DNA of 64,000 bases from Streptomyces sp. SDr-06 (GTDB taxonomy: Bacteria; Actinomycetota; Actinomycetes; Streptomycetales; Streptomycetaceae), in the NCBI RefSeq assembly GCF_003324565.1, contig NZ_QOLA01000010.1, forward strand, positions 62,001 through 126,000, given 5' to 3'. The notes below the pieces were generated by a model. It was given only the letters and a program-made list of their open reading frames with translations. It was not told where the DNA came from and did no database searches. The first letter of the stretch is position 1; each line of letters starts with the position of its first letter. Below are positions 1 through 7,956 of this stretch, piece after piece. Position numbers and translations under genes: made by a program.

Positions 1-270
1 GCTGACCGGCGTCTGGGTGAGCACGCCGAGGGCGGTGAGCAGCAGGGTCGTCCCGACCGACTGGGCCATCACCGGGTCGTGGATCAGCGCCGCCCAGTTG
101 TCCAGGCCGTTGAAGTGGGGTTCGGTGATGCCGTCCCAGCTTGTGAAGGAGAGCACGGCGACCATGACCAGCGGCGCGATCGCGAACAGCAGGAAGAACA
201 CCGCGGCGGGCGCCGCCCAGGCGAAGCCCGGGCGGGTCACGCCCGTACCGGACCTCGGGGCACGCGTCAT
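1..270 (-). CDS. Sugar ABC transporter permease, N-terminal part (runs off the window)
   Basis: Ninety codons of a binding-protein-dependent permease are visible: a short basic N-terminus, a strongly hydrophobic first membrane segment around residues 17-40 (AAPAAVFFLLFAIAPLVMVA) and the following periplasmic-side loop. The ATG overlaps the stop of the solute-binding protein gene as ATGA, so the two are translationally coupled. The rest of the gene, with the EAA loop that contacts the ATPase, lies outside the window. Next to a xylanase and a LacI regulator it probably imports xylo-oligosaccharides; that substrate is inferred from context only. Confidence 0.85.
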   Translation of the reverse strand, partial: MTRAPRSGTGVTRPGFAWAAPAAVFFLLFAIAPLVMVAVLSFTSWDGITEPHFNGLDNWAALIHDPVMAQSVGTTLLLTALGVLTQTPVS

Positions 271-1559
271 GAGGCGGGCAAGGACTGCATGGCCTTGATG
301 AAGCCGTCGGCGTCGAGCTTGCCGTCGAAGAACTGCTGGACGGCAGTGTGCAGCTGCGTGGACGCGCTCTGCGGGTACGCCTGGTCCCAGGAGAGCTGGA
401 ACGAGGGGGCCGCCTTGACCAGCTCGTACTGGTACTTGGAGTACTCGGGGCTGGCCGAAGAGCTGAGGAAGTTCGGGGTGTTGACGGTGGTCGGCAGGTT
501 GCCTATGGCGAGCTGGGCCTTGACGAACTCCTCGGTGTACATGAGTTTCAGGAACGCGGCGGCGGCTTCCGGGTGCTTGGTCTTCTTCAGCACCGAGTAG
601 AAGTTGTTGGGGTTGCCGACGACGTCGGCCGGGTCGCCCTTGCCGCCGCTGACCGTGGGGAAGCCGCTGTAGCCGAGGTCGGACTTGGCGAAGTCCGGGT
701 TGGCGTCCTGCTGGGTGGAGTAGTACCAGGAGCCCATCAGCTCGAAGGCGGCTCTGCCCCTGGCCACCAGCGCCGGGGAACCGCCGTCGGTGAACTTGAC
801 GGAGTCGAAGTTGCCACCGAACGCCCCGGAGTCGACCAGTTCCTTGAGGGTGGCGAGTGCCTTGCGGCTGTCCCCGCTCGCCCAGGCCGCCTTGTCGCCG
901 TTCACCGCCCGCTGGAACAGGCCGGGCCCGCCGATCCGGTCGTAGAGGTACTCGAACCACATCAGGGTGGGCCACTGGTCGGCGCCGCCGAGAGCGATCG
1001 GGGTTTTGCCCTTGGCCTTCAGCGTCTTGGTGGCGGCGACCAGTTCCTGCCAGGTCCGGGGCGGGGTCAGACCGGCTTCGGCCAGCACCTTCTTGTTGTG
1101 GAACAGCAGCACCGGCTGGGTGCCGCGCATCGGGACGCCGTACGGCTCTCCGTCCAGGACAGCCGAGTTGAACACCGTCGGCAGGAAGTTGCTCTTGAGG
1201 CCCGGGTCCTTGGCTATGAAGGCGTCGAGCGGGAGCAGCAGGCCGCCCTTGACGAACGGCTTGATGGAGCCGCCGCCCCAGTTGAAGAAGACGTCCGGCG
1301 CCTGCGGGGTGTTGATGACGGTCTGCAGCTTCTGCTGGTAGTCCGCGCCGGGGACGGTGTCGAGCACCACCTTGACCTTGGAGGTCTTGTTGAAGGTCTC
1401 GGCGATCTGCTTCTCGACCTTGTTGGTGGCATCGCCGTAGACCATGACGTGGATCGTCCCGGAGCCCGCGCCGGAGGAGGCGCCACCCGCTCCGCACGCG
1501 GCGGTCGTGCCGAGGACGAGTGCGGTGGCCGCGGTGATCGCGGCGAATCTCGATCCCAT
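267..1559 (-). CDS. Extracellular sugar-binding lipoprotein of an ABC importer
   Basis: The protein is 430 residues, usual for family 1 solute-binding proteins. The chosen ATG begins MGSRFAAITAATALVLGTTA followed by Cys22, a lipoprotein signal with the acylated cysteine at position 22; the longer reading frame upstream would bury this signal, so it was rejected. The mature protein has the typical alternating two-lobe pattern, with TWQELVAATKTLKAKGKTP and MGSWYYS as recognisable family segments. It would capture an oligosaccharide at the cell surface and pass it to the permease, whose ATG overlaps its stop. It diverges from a LacI-type regulator, a layout known from Streptomyces bxl (xylobiose) loci. 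A CGAAACATTCG palindrome 15 bp upstream of the start is a likely repressor site. Confidence 0.88.
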   Translation of the reverse strand: MGSRFAAITAATALVLGTTAACGAGGASSGAGSGTIHVMVYGDATNKVEKQIAETFNKTSKVKVVLDTVPGADYQQKLQTVINTPQAPDVFFNWGGGSIKPFVKGGLLLPLDAFIAKDPGLKSNFLPTVFNSAVLDGEPYGVPMRGTQPVLLFHNKKVLAEAGLTPPRTWQELVAATKTLKAKGKTPIALGGADQWPTLMWFEYLYDRIGGPGLFQRAVNGDKAAWASGDSRKALATLKELVDSGAFGGNFDSVKFTDGGSPALVARGRAAFELMGSWYYSTQQDANPDFAKSDLGYSGFPTVSGGKGDPADVVGNPNNFYSVLKKTKHPEAAAAFLKLMYTEEFVKAQLAIGNLPTTVNTPNFLSSSASPEYSKYQYELVKAAPSFQLSWDQAYPQSASTQLHTAVQQFFDGKLDADGFIKAMQSLPAS

Positions 1560-1573
1560 ACCCTGCCCATCAT

Positions 1574-1584
1574 CGAATGTTTCG
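1574..1584. promoter_or_regulatory. Candidate LacI-family operator before the sugar transporter
   Basis: The sequence CGAATGTTTCG (CGAAACATTCG on the minus strand) is a CGAA-N3-TTCG palindrome 15 bp upstream of the binding-protein ATG. It differs at one base from the palindrome before the xylanase at 2804-2814. Palindromes of the CGAA..TTCG type are reported for Streptomyces xylan regulators of the BxlR group; binding by the adjacent LacI protein is inference. Confidence 0.55.
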
Positions 1585-1738
1585 AAGTACGTGCCGAATG
1601 TTGCAGGAAAGCTAGGACCGCCCCCGGCGCCAGTCAAGGGGTCCGACGGGATCCGCCCCAGCCGAGCGACCGGCTACCATCCGTGCCGTCTGCCACCCGC
1701 AACCACATTGGCCCAGCAGGGCAGTTCAGGAGGAGTCC

Positions 1739-2776
1739 GTGACCAGAGCCGCGACGCTCGCCGAGATCGCGCGAGAGGCGGGTGTCTCCGCCCCGACTGT
1801 TTCGAAAGTCCTCAACGGCCGAGCCGACGTCGCCCAGGGCACCCGGGACCGGGTCGAGGAGCTGCTGCGCCGACACGGCTACCGACGTCGGCGCAGCGTC
1901 CAGAGCAGCCCGCTGCTGGAACTGGTCTTCCACGAATTGGAAAGCGTCTGGGCGATGGAGGTGATCCGCGGCGTCGAGAACGTGGCGCGCGAGGAGGGGC
2001 TGAGCATCGTCCTCTCGGAGTCCTCCGGGCGCCTCACGCCAGGCCAGTCCTGGGTGGACGGAGTGCTCGCCCGTCGCCCCGCGGGCGTACTCCTCGTCCT
2101 GTCCGGCCTGGACCGCTCCCAGCAGGAACAACTGGCCGGCCGCGACATCCCGTTCGTGGTGATGGACCCGGCGGGAGACCCCGGACAGGGGGTGCCGGCC
2201 GTCGGCACCACCAACTGGGACGGCGGCCTGGCGGCCACCCGGCACCTGCTCGGTCTCGGCCACCGCCGGATCGCCCTGCTCGGCGGGCCGGGCCGGATGA
2301 TGTGCAGCCGGGCCCGGGCCGACGGCTACCGGGCGGCCCTGGACATGGCAGGCATCGCGTACGACCCGGAACTGGTCCGCGACGGCGACTTCCACCACGA
2401 GGCCGGCCGCCGAATCGGACTGGACCTGCTGAGCCTGCCCGACCGGCCGACCGCCGTCTTCGCGGGGAACGACCTGCAGGCCCTCGGGCTCTACGAGGCC
2501 GCCCGGGAGCTGGGGTTGCGCATCCCCGAGGACCTCAGCGTGGTGGGCTTCGACGACCTGCCGCTGGCCCGCTGGGTCGGTCCTCCGCTCACCACCGTCC
2601 GCCAGCCGCTGACCGAGATGGCCGAGGTCGCCACCCGCATGGTGATCGACCTCGCCCGAGGCACCCGGCCCGGCACCCTGCGGGTGGACCTGGCCACCAG
2701 CCTCGTCGAGCGGAGCAGCACCGCCCCGCCACCGACCTCGTCCGGAACGGTTGACGGTGCATCACGGCGGCCCTAA
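1739..2776 (+). CDS. LacI/GalR-family transcriptional regulator
   Basis: This 345-residue protein has the classical layout: an N-terminal helix-turn-helix and hinge (residues 4-50, TLAEIAREAGVSAPTVSKVLNG) and a periplasmic-binding-protein-like effector domain (about 60-330, with GVLLVLSGLD, LGHRRIALLGGP and VVGFDDLPLARW). The GTG start has an excellent ribosome-binding site, AGGAGGAG, four bases upstream. It sits between a divergent sugar ABC importer and a downstream xylanase, and matching palindromes precede both, so it probably represses both until a xylan breakdown product is sensed. This is the arrangement of BxlR-type regulators, but the inducer cannot be read from sequence. Confidence 0.9.
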   Translation: MTRAATLAEIAREAGVSAPTVSKVLNGRADVAQGTRDRVEELLRRHGYRRRRSVQSSPLLELVFHELESVWAMEVIRGVENVAREEGLSIVLSESSGRLTPGQSWVDGVLARRPAGVLLVLSGLDRSQQEQLAGRDIPFVVMDPAGDPGQGVPAVGTTNWDGGLAATRHLLGLGHRRIALLGGPGRMMCSRARADGYRAALDMAGIAYDPELVRDGDFHHEAGRRIGLDLLSLPDRPTAVFAGNDLQALGLYEAARELGLRIPEDLSVVGFDDLPLARWVGPPLTTVRQPLTEMAEVATRMVIDLARGTRPGTLRVDLATSLVERSSTAPPPTSSGTVDGASRRP

Positions 2777-2803
2777 GGTCACCGACTGAATCGGCGGAGG
2801 GGC

Positions 2804-2814
2804 CGAAACTTTCG
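2804..2814. promoter_or_regulatory. Candidate LacI-family operator before the xylanase
   Basis: CGAAACTTTCG is a perfect 5+1+5 palindrome 78 bp upstream of the xylanase start and just after the regulator gene ends. It is one base different from the site at 1574-1584, which suggests one regulator for both units. No -35/-10 pair was assigned with confidence. Confidence 0.6.
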
Positions 2815-2892
2815 CCCACTCTCTCCGTACGGTCCGCGTTCCATGTCCCACCGCACGTCCGTCTCTTCCCTCCCAGAGAAAGGACCACGCCG

Positions 2893-4302
2893 GTGTCAGT
2901 CCGGACGCTCCGCACCCCCCGCCCCAGAGAGGCCCGGCGCGCCTTCGGCGCCGCCGCAGTCACCACCGCCGCAGCCCTGGCCGCCGCCACCCTGCTCCCC
3001 ACCGGGCAGGCCGGCGCGGCGGACAGCACCCTACGCTCGCTCGCCGCGTCGAAGGGCATCTACTTCGGTACCGCCATGACGCAGGGCGACCTCAACAACT
3101 CCGCGCTCACCGCCGTCGCCGGCACCCAGTTCGGCATGCTCACTCCCGGCAACGAGATGAAGTGGGACACCACCGAACCCTCGCAGGGCAGCTTCAACTT
3201 CGCCCCCGCCGACAGGATCGTCTCCTTCGCCCTGGCCCACTCGATGAAGCTGCGCGGCCACACTCTGGTCTGGCACAGCCAACTCCCGTCCTGGGTCAGC
3301 AGTCTGCCCGCCCCGCAGGTGAAGGCCGCGATGGAGAACCACATCACCCACGAGGTGGCTCACTACAAGGGCAGGCCCTACGCCTGGGACGTGGTGAACG
3401 AGCCCTTCAACGAGGATGGGAGCTTCCGCACCGACGCCTTCTACAACGCCATGGGCAGCGGCTTCGTCGCCGACGCCCTGCGCACCGCACACGCCGCCGA
3501 CCCGAACGCCAAGCTGTACCTGAACGACTACAACATCGAGGGCCAGAACCCGAAGAGCGACGCCATGTACAACCTGGTGAAGTCGCTGAAGAGCCAGGGC
3601 GTCCCGCTGGACGGCGTCGGTTTCCAAGCCCACTTCGTCCTCGGCCAGGTCCCCTCGACCTTCAAGGCCAACCTCCAGCGGTTCACCGCGCTCGGCGTCA
3701 ACGTCGCGATCACCGAACTCGACGACCGCATCCAACTCCCGGCAACCACGGCCGGTCTCGCCCAGCAGGCGAGCGACTACTCCACCGTGATCAAAACCTG
3801 TCTGGCCGTTACAGGTTGCGTGGGCATCACCCAGTGGGGCGTCGGCGACGCGGACTCCTGGATCCCCGGCACGTTCCCCGGCTACGGAGCTGCCACCCTG
3901 TACGACGCCAACTACCGGCCGAAGCCCGCCTACACCGCATCTGCCACCGCCCTCGGCGCCGGCCCCTCCCCCACCCCAGGTGCCTCGTGCAAGGTGACCG
4001 GCGCGGTCAACGCCTGGAACAACGGCCTGACCGAGGACATCACCATCACCAACACCGGCTCGACCACGATCAACGGTTGGTCCCTGGCCTTCACCCTGCC
4101 CGCCGGCCAAACCGTGACGAGTGGCTGGAACGCCTCCCTCACCCGTGCCACCGGCGAGGTCACCGCCACCAACCTCGGCTACAACGGCACGTTGTCCCCC
4201 GGCGCCTCCAGCTCCTTCGGTTTCCAGGCCACCCACACCGGCAACACCTCCCTCCCCACCCTGTTCAGCCTCAACGGCTCCCCCTGCACCACCACCGCCT
4301 GA
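2893..4302 (+). CDS. Secreted endo-1,4-beta-xylanase, GH10 with C-terminal CBM2
   Basis: The enzyme (469 residues) cuts internal beta-1,4 bonds of xylan outside the cell. An arginine-rich N-terminus and an Ala-rich hydrophobic stretch end at about residue 43 and look like a Tat or Sec signal. The GH10 barrel spans about 46-350, with WDTTEP, GHTLVWHSQLPSW, the acid/base Glu170 in WDVVNEP and the nucleophile Glu275 in ITELD. A Ser/Pro linker (about 352-364) leads to a family 2 carbohydrate-binding module from Cys366 to Cys467, with the WNNG, GWSLAF and WNASL aromatic positions of that family. The GTG start follows an AGAAAGGA ribosome-binding site. Length and module order match known Streptomyces xylanases of the XlnA type, although many carry CBM13 rather than CBM2. 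Confidence 0.95.
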   Translation: MSVRTLRTPRPREARRAFGAAAVTTAAALAAATLLPTGQAGAADSTLRSLAASKGIYFGTAMTQGDLNNSALTAVAGTQFGMLTPGNEMKWDTTEPSQGSFNFAPADRIVSFALAHSMKLRGHTLVWHSQLPSWVSSLPAPQVKAAMENHITHEVAHYKGRPYAWDVVNEPFNEDGSFRTDAFYNAMGSGFVADALRTAHAADPNAKLYLNDYNIEGQNPKSDAMYNLVKSLKSQGVPLDGVGFQAHFVLGQVPSTFKANLQRFTALGVNVAITELDDRIQLPATTAGLAQQASDYSTVIKTCLAVTGCVGITQWGVGDADSWIPGTFPGYGAATLYDANYRPKPAYTASATALGAGPSPTPGASCKVTGAVNAWNNGLTEDITITNTGSTTINGWSLAFTLPAGQTVTSGWNASLTRATGEVTATNLGYNGTLSPGASSSFGFQATHTGNTSLPTLFSLNGSPCTTTA

Positions 4303-4312
4303 CGCGCGGGTG

Positions 4313-4872
4313 TCAGCCCATGCCCTGCAACCGCCAGATCTGGTTCTTCTTGGTGCTGAGGGCGCTTGCCGGGTCGCAGGTCCACTGGTGGATCAGCGAC
4401 CCGGCCGTGGTCGAGACGTTGCTGACGTCGACGCACTTGCCGCTGTGGACGGCGACGAGTTGGTGGTCCTCGCCGTTGCCCAGTGCCACGACGGGGTTGA
4501 GGGTCAACTGCTGGTTGGTGTTGCCGTTGCAGGTGTACTGGATGACGGCAGCACCGTTGGCCGTGGAAGCCCCGGACACGTCGAGGCACTTGCCGCTGAG
4601 CTCGTTGACGACCGTGTAGGTGTTGGTCCTGCCGCTCAGGAACACGTGCGCTCCGCCGAGCCGCCCCTGAGGACCACGGCCAGGCGGCCACGCCGTACGA
4701 CGTCGCATCCCCGCTGACGCGCCGGCGCCGCCTCCCCTACGCGGGGCGCCGCTGGAACTGCGCGTTGCCGCCCGTGCCGCAGGACCACTGGATGAGGCGG
4801 ACAGCGTCCGCGGCGGAGGCGTCCGCGACGCCCGGTCGTCTCCGCTACACGCGAGGGCCCGGCAGGCCGGTG
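4313..4872 (-). pseudogene. Decayed ricin-type (CBM13) beta-trefoil lectin ORF
   Basis: The frame at 4313-4660 encodes two clear ricin-type repeats: GKCLDVSGASTANGAAVIQY, and GKCVDVSNVSTTAGSLIHQW followed by a QIWRL ending. A further repeat (ASAADAVRLIQWSCGTGG) lies upstream at 4740-4815 in a different frame and ends in a TAG, and no signal peptide or catalytic domain joins them. It looks like the lectin tail of a lost secreted enzyme broken by a frameshift and deletion. It converges with the xylanase, so it may once have been part of another glycoside hydrolase gene. A short expressed lectin from 4313-4708 cannot be excluded. Confidence 0.6.
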
Positions 4873-4897
4873 GAGACGTCGGCCTGGACCGTCCCGC

Positions 4898-5347
4898 TCA
4901 GATCAGAAGGTCGAAGAGTTCGAAGGCCTCGTCCCACTGGTCCGTGGAGGGGTGGCGGGTGTCGCGGGCGATGATTTTGAGGGCACGGGCGAGGGCGACG
5001 CTCAGGCCGCCGGCCAGGACGGGCAGCCGCTGCCGGGTGTCCTCGGCGGCTTCCATGCCGAGCGCGGGGCGGGCGGCAAGCTGGTCGAGCAGCGGGCGCA
5101 GTTCTATGCCCTCATCCAACTTCTTGAAGGCGTGGATACTCTCCTGCAGGCCTTTGGTGACGGGGAGATCCTGCGGCTCGATGATGTCGCGGTCGTTGGC
5201 CTTGGCATTGGCCGTGCCGATGACAAAGAGGTCGTAGAGCTTGGCGTCCACGAACTCGTTGTAGCGCTTGAGATCGTTCTTGTTGACGTCGAGGCCGGCG
5301 GCTGCGCGGAAGAAGCGTTCGAACTTGGGAACTCCCATGACTGGCAT
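4898..5347 (-). CDS. DUF1931 histone-fold protein
   Basis: The 149-residue product matches the DUF1931 family, whose solved member from Aquifex is a doubled histone-fold domain. Recognisable blocks are MGVPKFERFFRAAAGLDVNK, RYNEFVDAKLYDL, NDRDIIEPQDLPVTKGL and a second helix set ending DQWDEAFELFDLLI. An upstream ATG at 5386 overlaps the stop of the reductase gene (ATGA), but the ATG at 5347 has an AAGGTG site six bases away and starts where homologues start, so it was preferred. Binding to DNA is a family-level idea only. It is co-transcribed with a cNMP-domain reductase, suggesting a stress or dormancy role. Confidence 0.82.
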   Translation of the reverse strand: MPVMGVPKFERFFRAAAGLDVNKNDLKRYNEFVDAKLYDLFVIGTANAKANDRDIIEPQDLPVTKGLQESIHAFKKLDEGIELRPLLDQLAARPALGMEAAEDTRQRLPVLAGGLSVALARALKIIARDTRHPSTDQWDEAFELFDLLI

Positions 5348-5382
5348 CTCATTCACCTTCTCGGTGTGGCGGGCGGCTGAGG

Positions 5383-7059
5383 TCATCGGACGGCGGTTGG
5401 TCTCACCTCCCCGAGGTGCTCGTGTGCCAGGCGGACCGCCATGGCGCCTTCGCCCACCGCGGAGGCCACTCGCTTGACCGAGCCGCTACGGACGTCGCCG
5501 ATGGCGAAGACTCCTGGCAGGTCGGTCTCCAGGGCGAGTGGGGCGCGGCCCAGGGGCTTCCAGAGGTCGGCTGCCACCTGGGCCACGTCCTGCCCTGTCG
5601 GAATGAAGCCGTTCCGGTCCAGGGTGACGGCGCCGGCGAGCCAGGAGGTGGCTGGGCGCGCGCCGATGAAGACGAATAGTGCACGGGCTGCCAGCAACGC
5701 CTGCTCGCGGGTGCGGTTGTCCTCGATGACGAGGGACTCGACCCGGTCCTCGCCGGTGACCTCCCGGACCTCGGTATGCAGGTGGACGTGGATCCGGGGG
5801 TGCCGCTCGATCCGGTCAATCAGATAGCGGGACATGTTGTGCCCCAGGTCTCCGCCGCGGACCAGCAGATGCACGGCGGGCGACTGTTGCGCCATGAACA
5901 GGGCTGCTTGGCCGGCAGAGTTGCCGCCGCCGACGACGGCTACCGTGTCCAGGCGGCAAGTCCGTGCCTCCCAGAGGGTGGCGGCGTAGTGAATTCCCAG
6001 TCCCTCGAACCGCTCGACGCCGAGGGCGGTCAGCCGTCGGTAGCGGGCGCCAGTGGCCACTACCACGTTGTTGGCGCAGACCGTGCTGCCGTCGGCGAGC
6101 CGCACCAGGTTGGTCCCCTCGCTCTGTGCGAGGCCGGCGGCCTCGGCGGGGACGGTGATCCGGGCGCCGAACCGCGTGGCTTGCACGACGGCGCGTTCGG
6201 CGAGCTCCATGCCGGAGATCCCCGCGGGGAAACCGAGGTAGTTCTCGATCCGGGAGGACGTACCGGCCTGACCGCCGGTCGCCACCGCATCCAGGACGAC
6301 GGTGGACAGCCCCTCGGAAGCGCCGTACACGGCTGCGGCCAGCCCCCCGGGGCCCGCACCGACCACCATCAGGTCGCAGACGGCTCTGGTGACGGTCTCG
6401 GTCCGCAGCCCGATCACCTGGGCGAGCTCGATGTTGGAGGGATTGCGCAGGACCCGGTAGTCGTGCCAGACGACGATCGGAGTGTCCTGCGGAGCGATGC
6501 CAAGGCGTCTCAGCAGCGCCTCAGCCTCGGTGTCCTTCTCCAGATCGGCCCAGCGGTGCGGGAGGCGGTTGCGGGCGGCGAAGGCCAGCAGCCGCCGGGT
6601 GTCGGGGGAAAAGGCGGAGCCGATGATTCGGAAGCCCGTGCCCGCGCCGGCCAGCATCGTGCGGCGCAGCAGGTAGGCCCGCAGGATCACGTCGCCGAGC
6701 GCGGGTTCTCGGCTGAGCAGGTCGCGCAGGGCGGCCGAACCCACTGCGAGAACCTCGCCGGGTGTTCTCACCACCGCGCTGAAGAAGGCGGCCTGGCCTT
6801 CCAGTACGCCGAGTTCACCGAGGAAGCTGTGCGCATCGTGCACGTGGACGACTTGCTCTCGGTCGCCGTGGCCTTCCACCACGGCCACCGTGCCGCTGAG
6901 GACGACGAAGAACTCTTCGCTGGGGTCGCCCGCCCGGAACAGCTGTTCCCCCTCGCGGACCGGCCGCACCTGTCCGCAAGATCTCAGGATCGCGATCTGG
7001 TCGTCGGACAGCAGCGGATAAGCCCCGTAGACGTCGGCTGTTGGCGTGGGCGTCGGCAC
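5383..7059 (-). CDS. Cyclic-nucleotide-binding domain fused to thioredoxin-reductase-like flavoprotein
   Basis: The 558-residue protein has a Crp-type cNMP-binding domain (about 18-130, FRAGDPSEEFFVVLSGTVAV, FLGEL), a small thioredoxin-like segment (about 150-215) and a two-dinucleotide-fold flavoprotein domain (about 222-550) with GAGPGGLAAA for FAD, VVGGGNSAGQAA for NADPH and FAIGDVRSGSVKRVASAVGE near the end. The CxxC redox pair of true thioredoxin reductases is absent: the equivalent region reads YAATLWEARTC. It therefore belongs to the cNMP-linked TrxB-like group and need not reduce thioredoxin. The GTG start follows AAAGGAGTGAGTT. The downstream histone-fold gene is coupled to it. Confidence 0.88.
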   Translation of the reverse strand: MPTPTPTADVYGAYPLLSDDQIAILRSCGQVRPVREGEQLFRAGDPSEEFFVVLSGTVAVVEGHGDREQVVHVHDAHSFLGELGVLEGQAAFFSAVVRTPGEVLAVGSAALRDLLSREPALGDVILRAYLLRRTMLAGAGTGFRIIGSAFSPDTRRLLAFAARNRLPHRWADLEKDTEAEALLRRLGIAPQDTPIVVWHDYRVLRNPSNIELAQVIGLRTETVTRAVCDLMVVGAGPGGLAAAVYGASEGLSTVVLDAVATGGQAGTSSRIENYLGFPAGISGMELAERAVVQATRFGARITVPAEAAGLAQSEGTNLVRLADGSTVCANNVVVATGARYRRLTALGVERFEGLGIHYAATLWEARTCRLDTVAVVGGGNSAGQAALFMAQQSPAVHLLVRGGDLGHNMSRYLIDRIERHPRIHVHLHTEVREVTGEDRVESLVIEDNRTREQALLAARALFVFIGARPATSWLAGAVTLDRNGFIPTGQDVAQVAADLWKPLGRAPLALETDLPGVFAIGDVRSGSVKRVASAVGEGAMAVRLAHEHLGEVRPTAVR

Positions 7060-7162
7060 AACTCACTCCTTTCGGTGGAACCAAGGCAGAGGAGGAGGAC
7101 GGCGGCGGAAGCGGATGCGGAGGCGACAGCGCTGGAACAAGCGCCGGGCGACTTTGTCGGGT

Positions 7163-7426
7163 TCAGACCATCGCCTCGTGCACGAAACACCATCGCCAGC
7201 CCTCGCCGGGTTCGAACGACCGGACGATCGGGTGCCCGTCGGTCGCCGCGTGAGCGCGGGCGTGCCGCATCGGCGAGGAGTCACAGCAGCCGACGTGGCC
7301 GCAGGTGAGGCACAGGCGCAGGTGCACCCACGGCGTCCCCGTGCGCAGGCAGTCCTCACAGCCCTGCGGTGTTCTGGGCGCCACGGGCCGGACCATGGAC
7401 AGGTGCGGGTCGGGAAGGCTGGTCAT
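7163..7426 (-). CDS. UBP-type zinc finger protein
   Basis: An 87-residue protein made almost entirely of a ZnF-UBP domain: CEDC at about 22-25, CLTCGHVGCCD, then HARAHAATDGHP and a closing WRWCFVHE. These match the zinc ligands of the ubiquitin-hydrolase-type finger, which in eukaryotes binds the C-terminus of ubiquitin; in actinobacteria the partner is unknown. The ATG overlaps the trxC stop (ATGA), so it is the last gene of the dnaK-to-trxC operon. Much longer upstream extensions in this frame are shadows of trxC. Confidence 0.82.
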   Translation of the reverse strand: MTSLPDPHLSMVRPVAPRTPQGCEDCLRTGTPWVHLRLCLTCGHVGCCDSSPMRHARAHAATDGHPIVRSFEPGEGWRWCFVHEAMV

Positions 7427-7956
7427 CGGGGCCTCCGGGAGATGGGGTCGGCTGGTCCGCCAGGCGCCGAGAGTGACTCGTCGACCCACTGGCGCAGCGC
7501 GTTGGCCGGCGCGGCTCCGGTCTTGCGGGCGACGGGCCTGCCATGGTCGAGGATCAGCAGGGTGGGTACGGCTTGGACCTCGAACCGCCGCGCCAGGGAC
7601 GGGGACTTGTCGATGTCGATCTTCACCAGTTTGATCCGGCCGGCCAGATCTTCGGCAACCCGTTCGAGGGCCGGGCTCACCATGCGGCAGGGACCGCACC
7701 AGGTGGCCCAGAGGTCGACCAGCACGGGCAGGCTCGCCTGCTCGGCGATCTCCCCGAAGTCGGCGTCGCCCGCTTCGGCGATCCACGGCAGCGGGGCCCG
7801 GCAGTGTCCGCAGCGCGGGCTGCCCTCCGCCGCGGCGGGTATCCGGTTGGTCCGGCCGCAGTTGGCGCAGGCGACCGTCCGCAGCGAGGCCCCGGCGCCG
7901 TCGGTAGTGCCGTCAGGGCCCGTGCGGGCGGCGCGGCCTTGTGGAGAAGTGCTCAT
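7423..7956 (-). CDS. trxC: Thioredoxin with N-terminal zinc ribbon (TrxC type)
   Basis: The 177-residue protein has two CxxC pairs (Cys30/Cys33 and Cys49/Cys52) forming the zinc ribbon typical of thioredoxin 2, then a full thioredoxin fold with the active site WCGPC at 86-90 and the cis-proline segment VQAVPTL. It would reduce disulfides in the cytoplasm and can act as a redox-sensitive chaperone in the TrxC family. Start and stop both overlap neighbours as ATGA (clpB before, zinc-finger gene after), tying it tightly to ClpB synthesis. Confidence 0.9.
   Translation of the reverse strand: MSTSPQGRAARTGPDGTTDGAGASLRTVACANCGRTNRIPAAAEGSPRCGHCRAPLPWIAEAGDADFGEIAEQASLPVLVDLWATWCGPCRMVSPALERVAEDLAGRIKLVKIDIDKSPSLARRFEVQAVPTLLILDHGRPVARKTGAAPANALRQWVDESLSAPGGPADPISRRPR

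Noticed and set aside
348..1742. A 464-codon plus-strand frame opposite the sugar-binding protein
   Set aside because: Shadow of the binding-protein gene.
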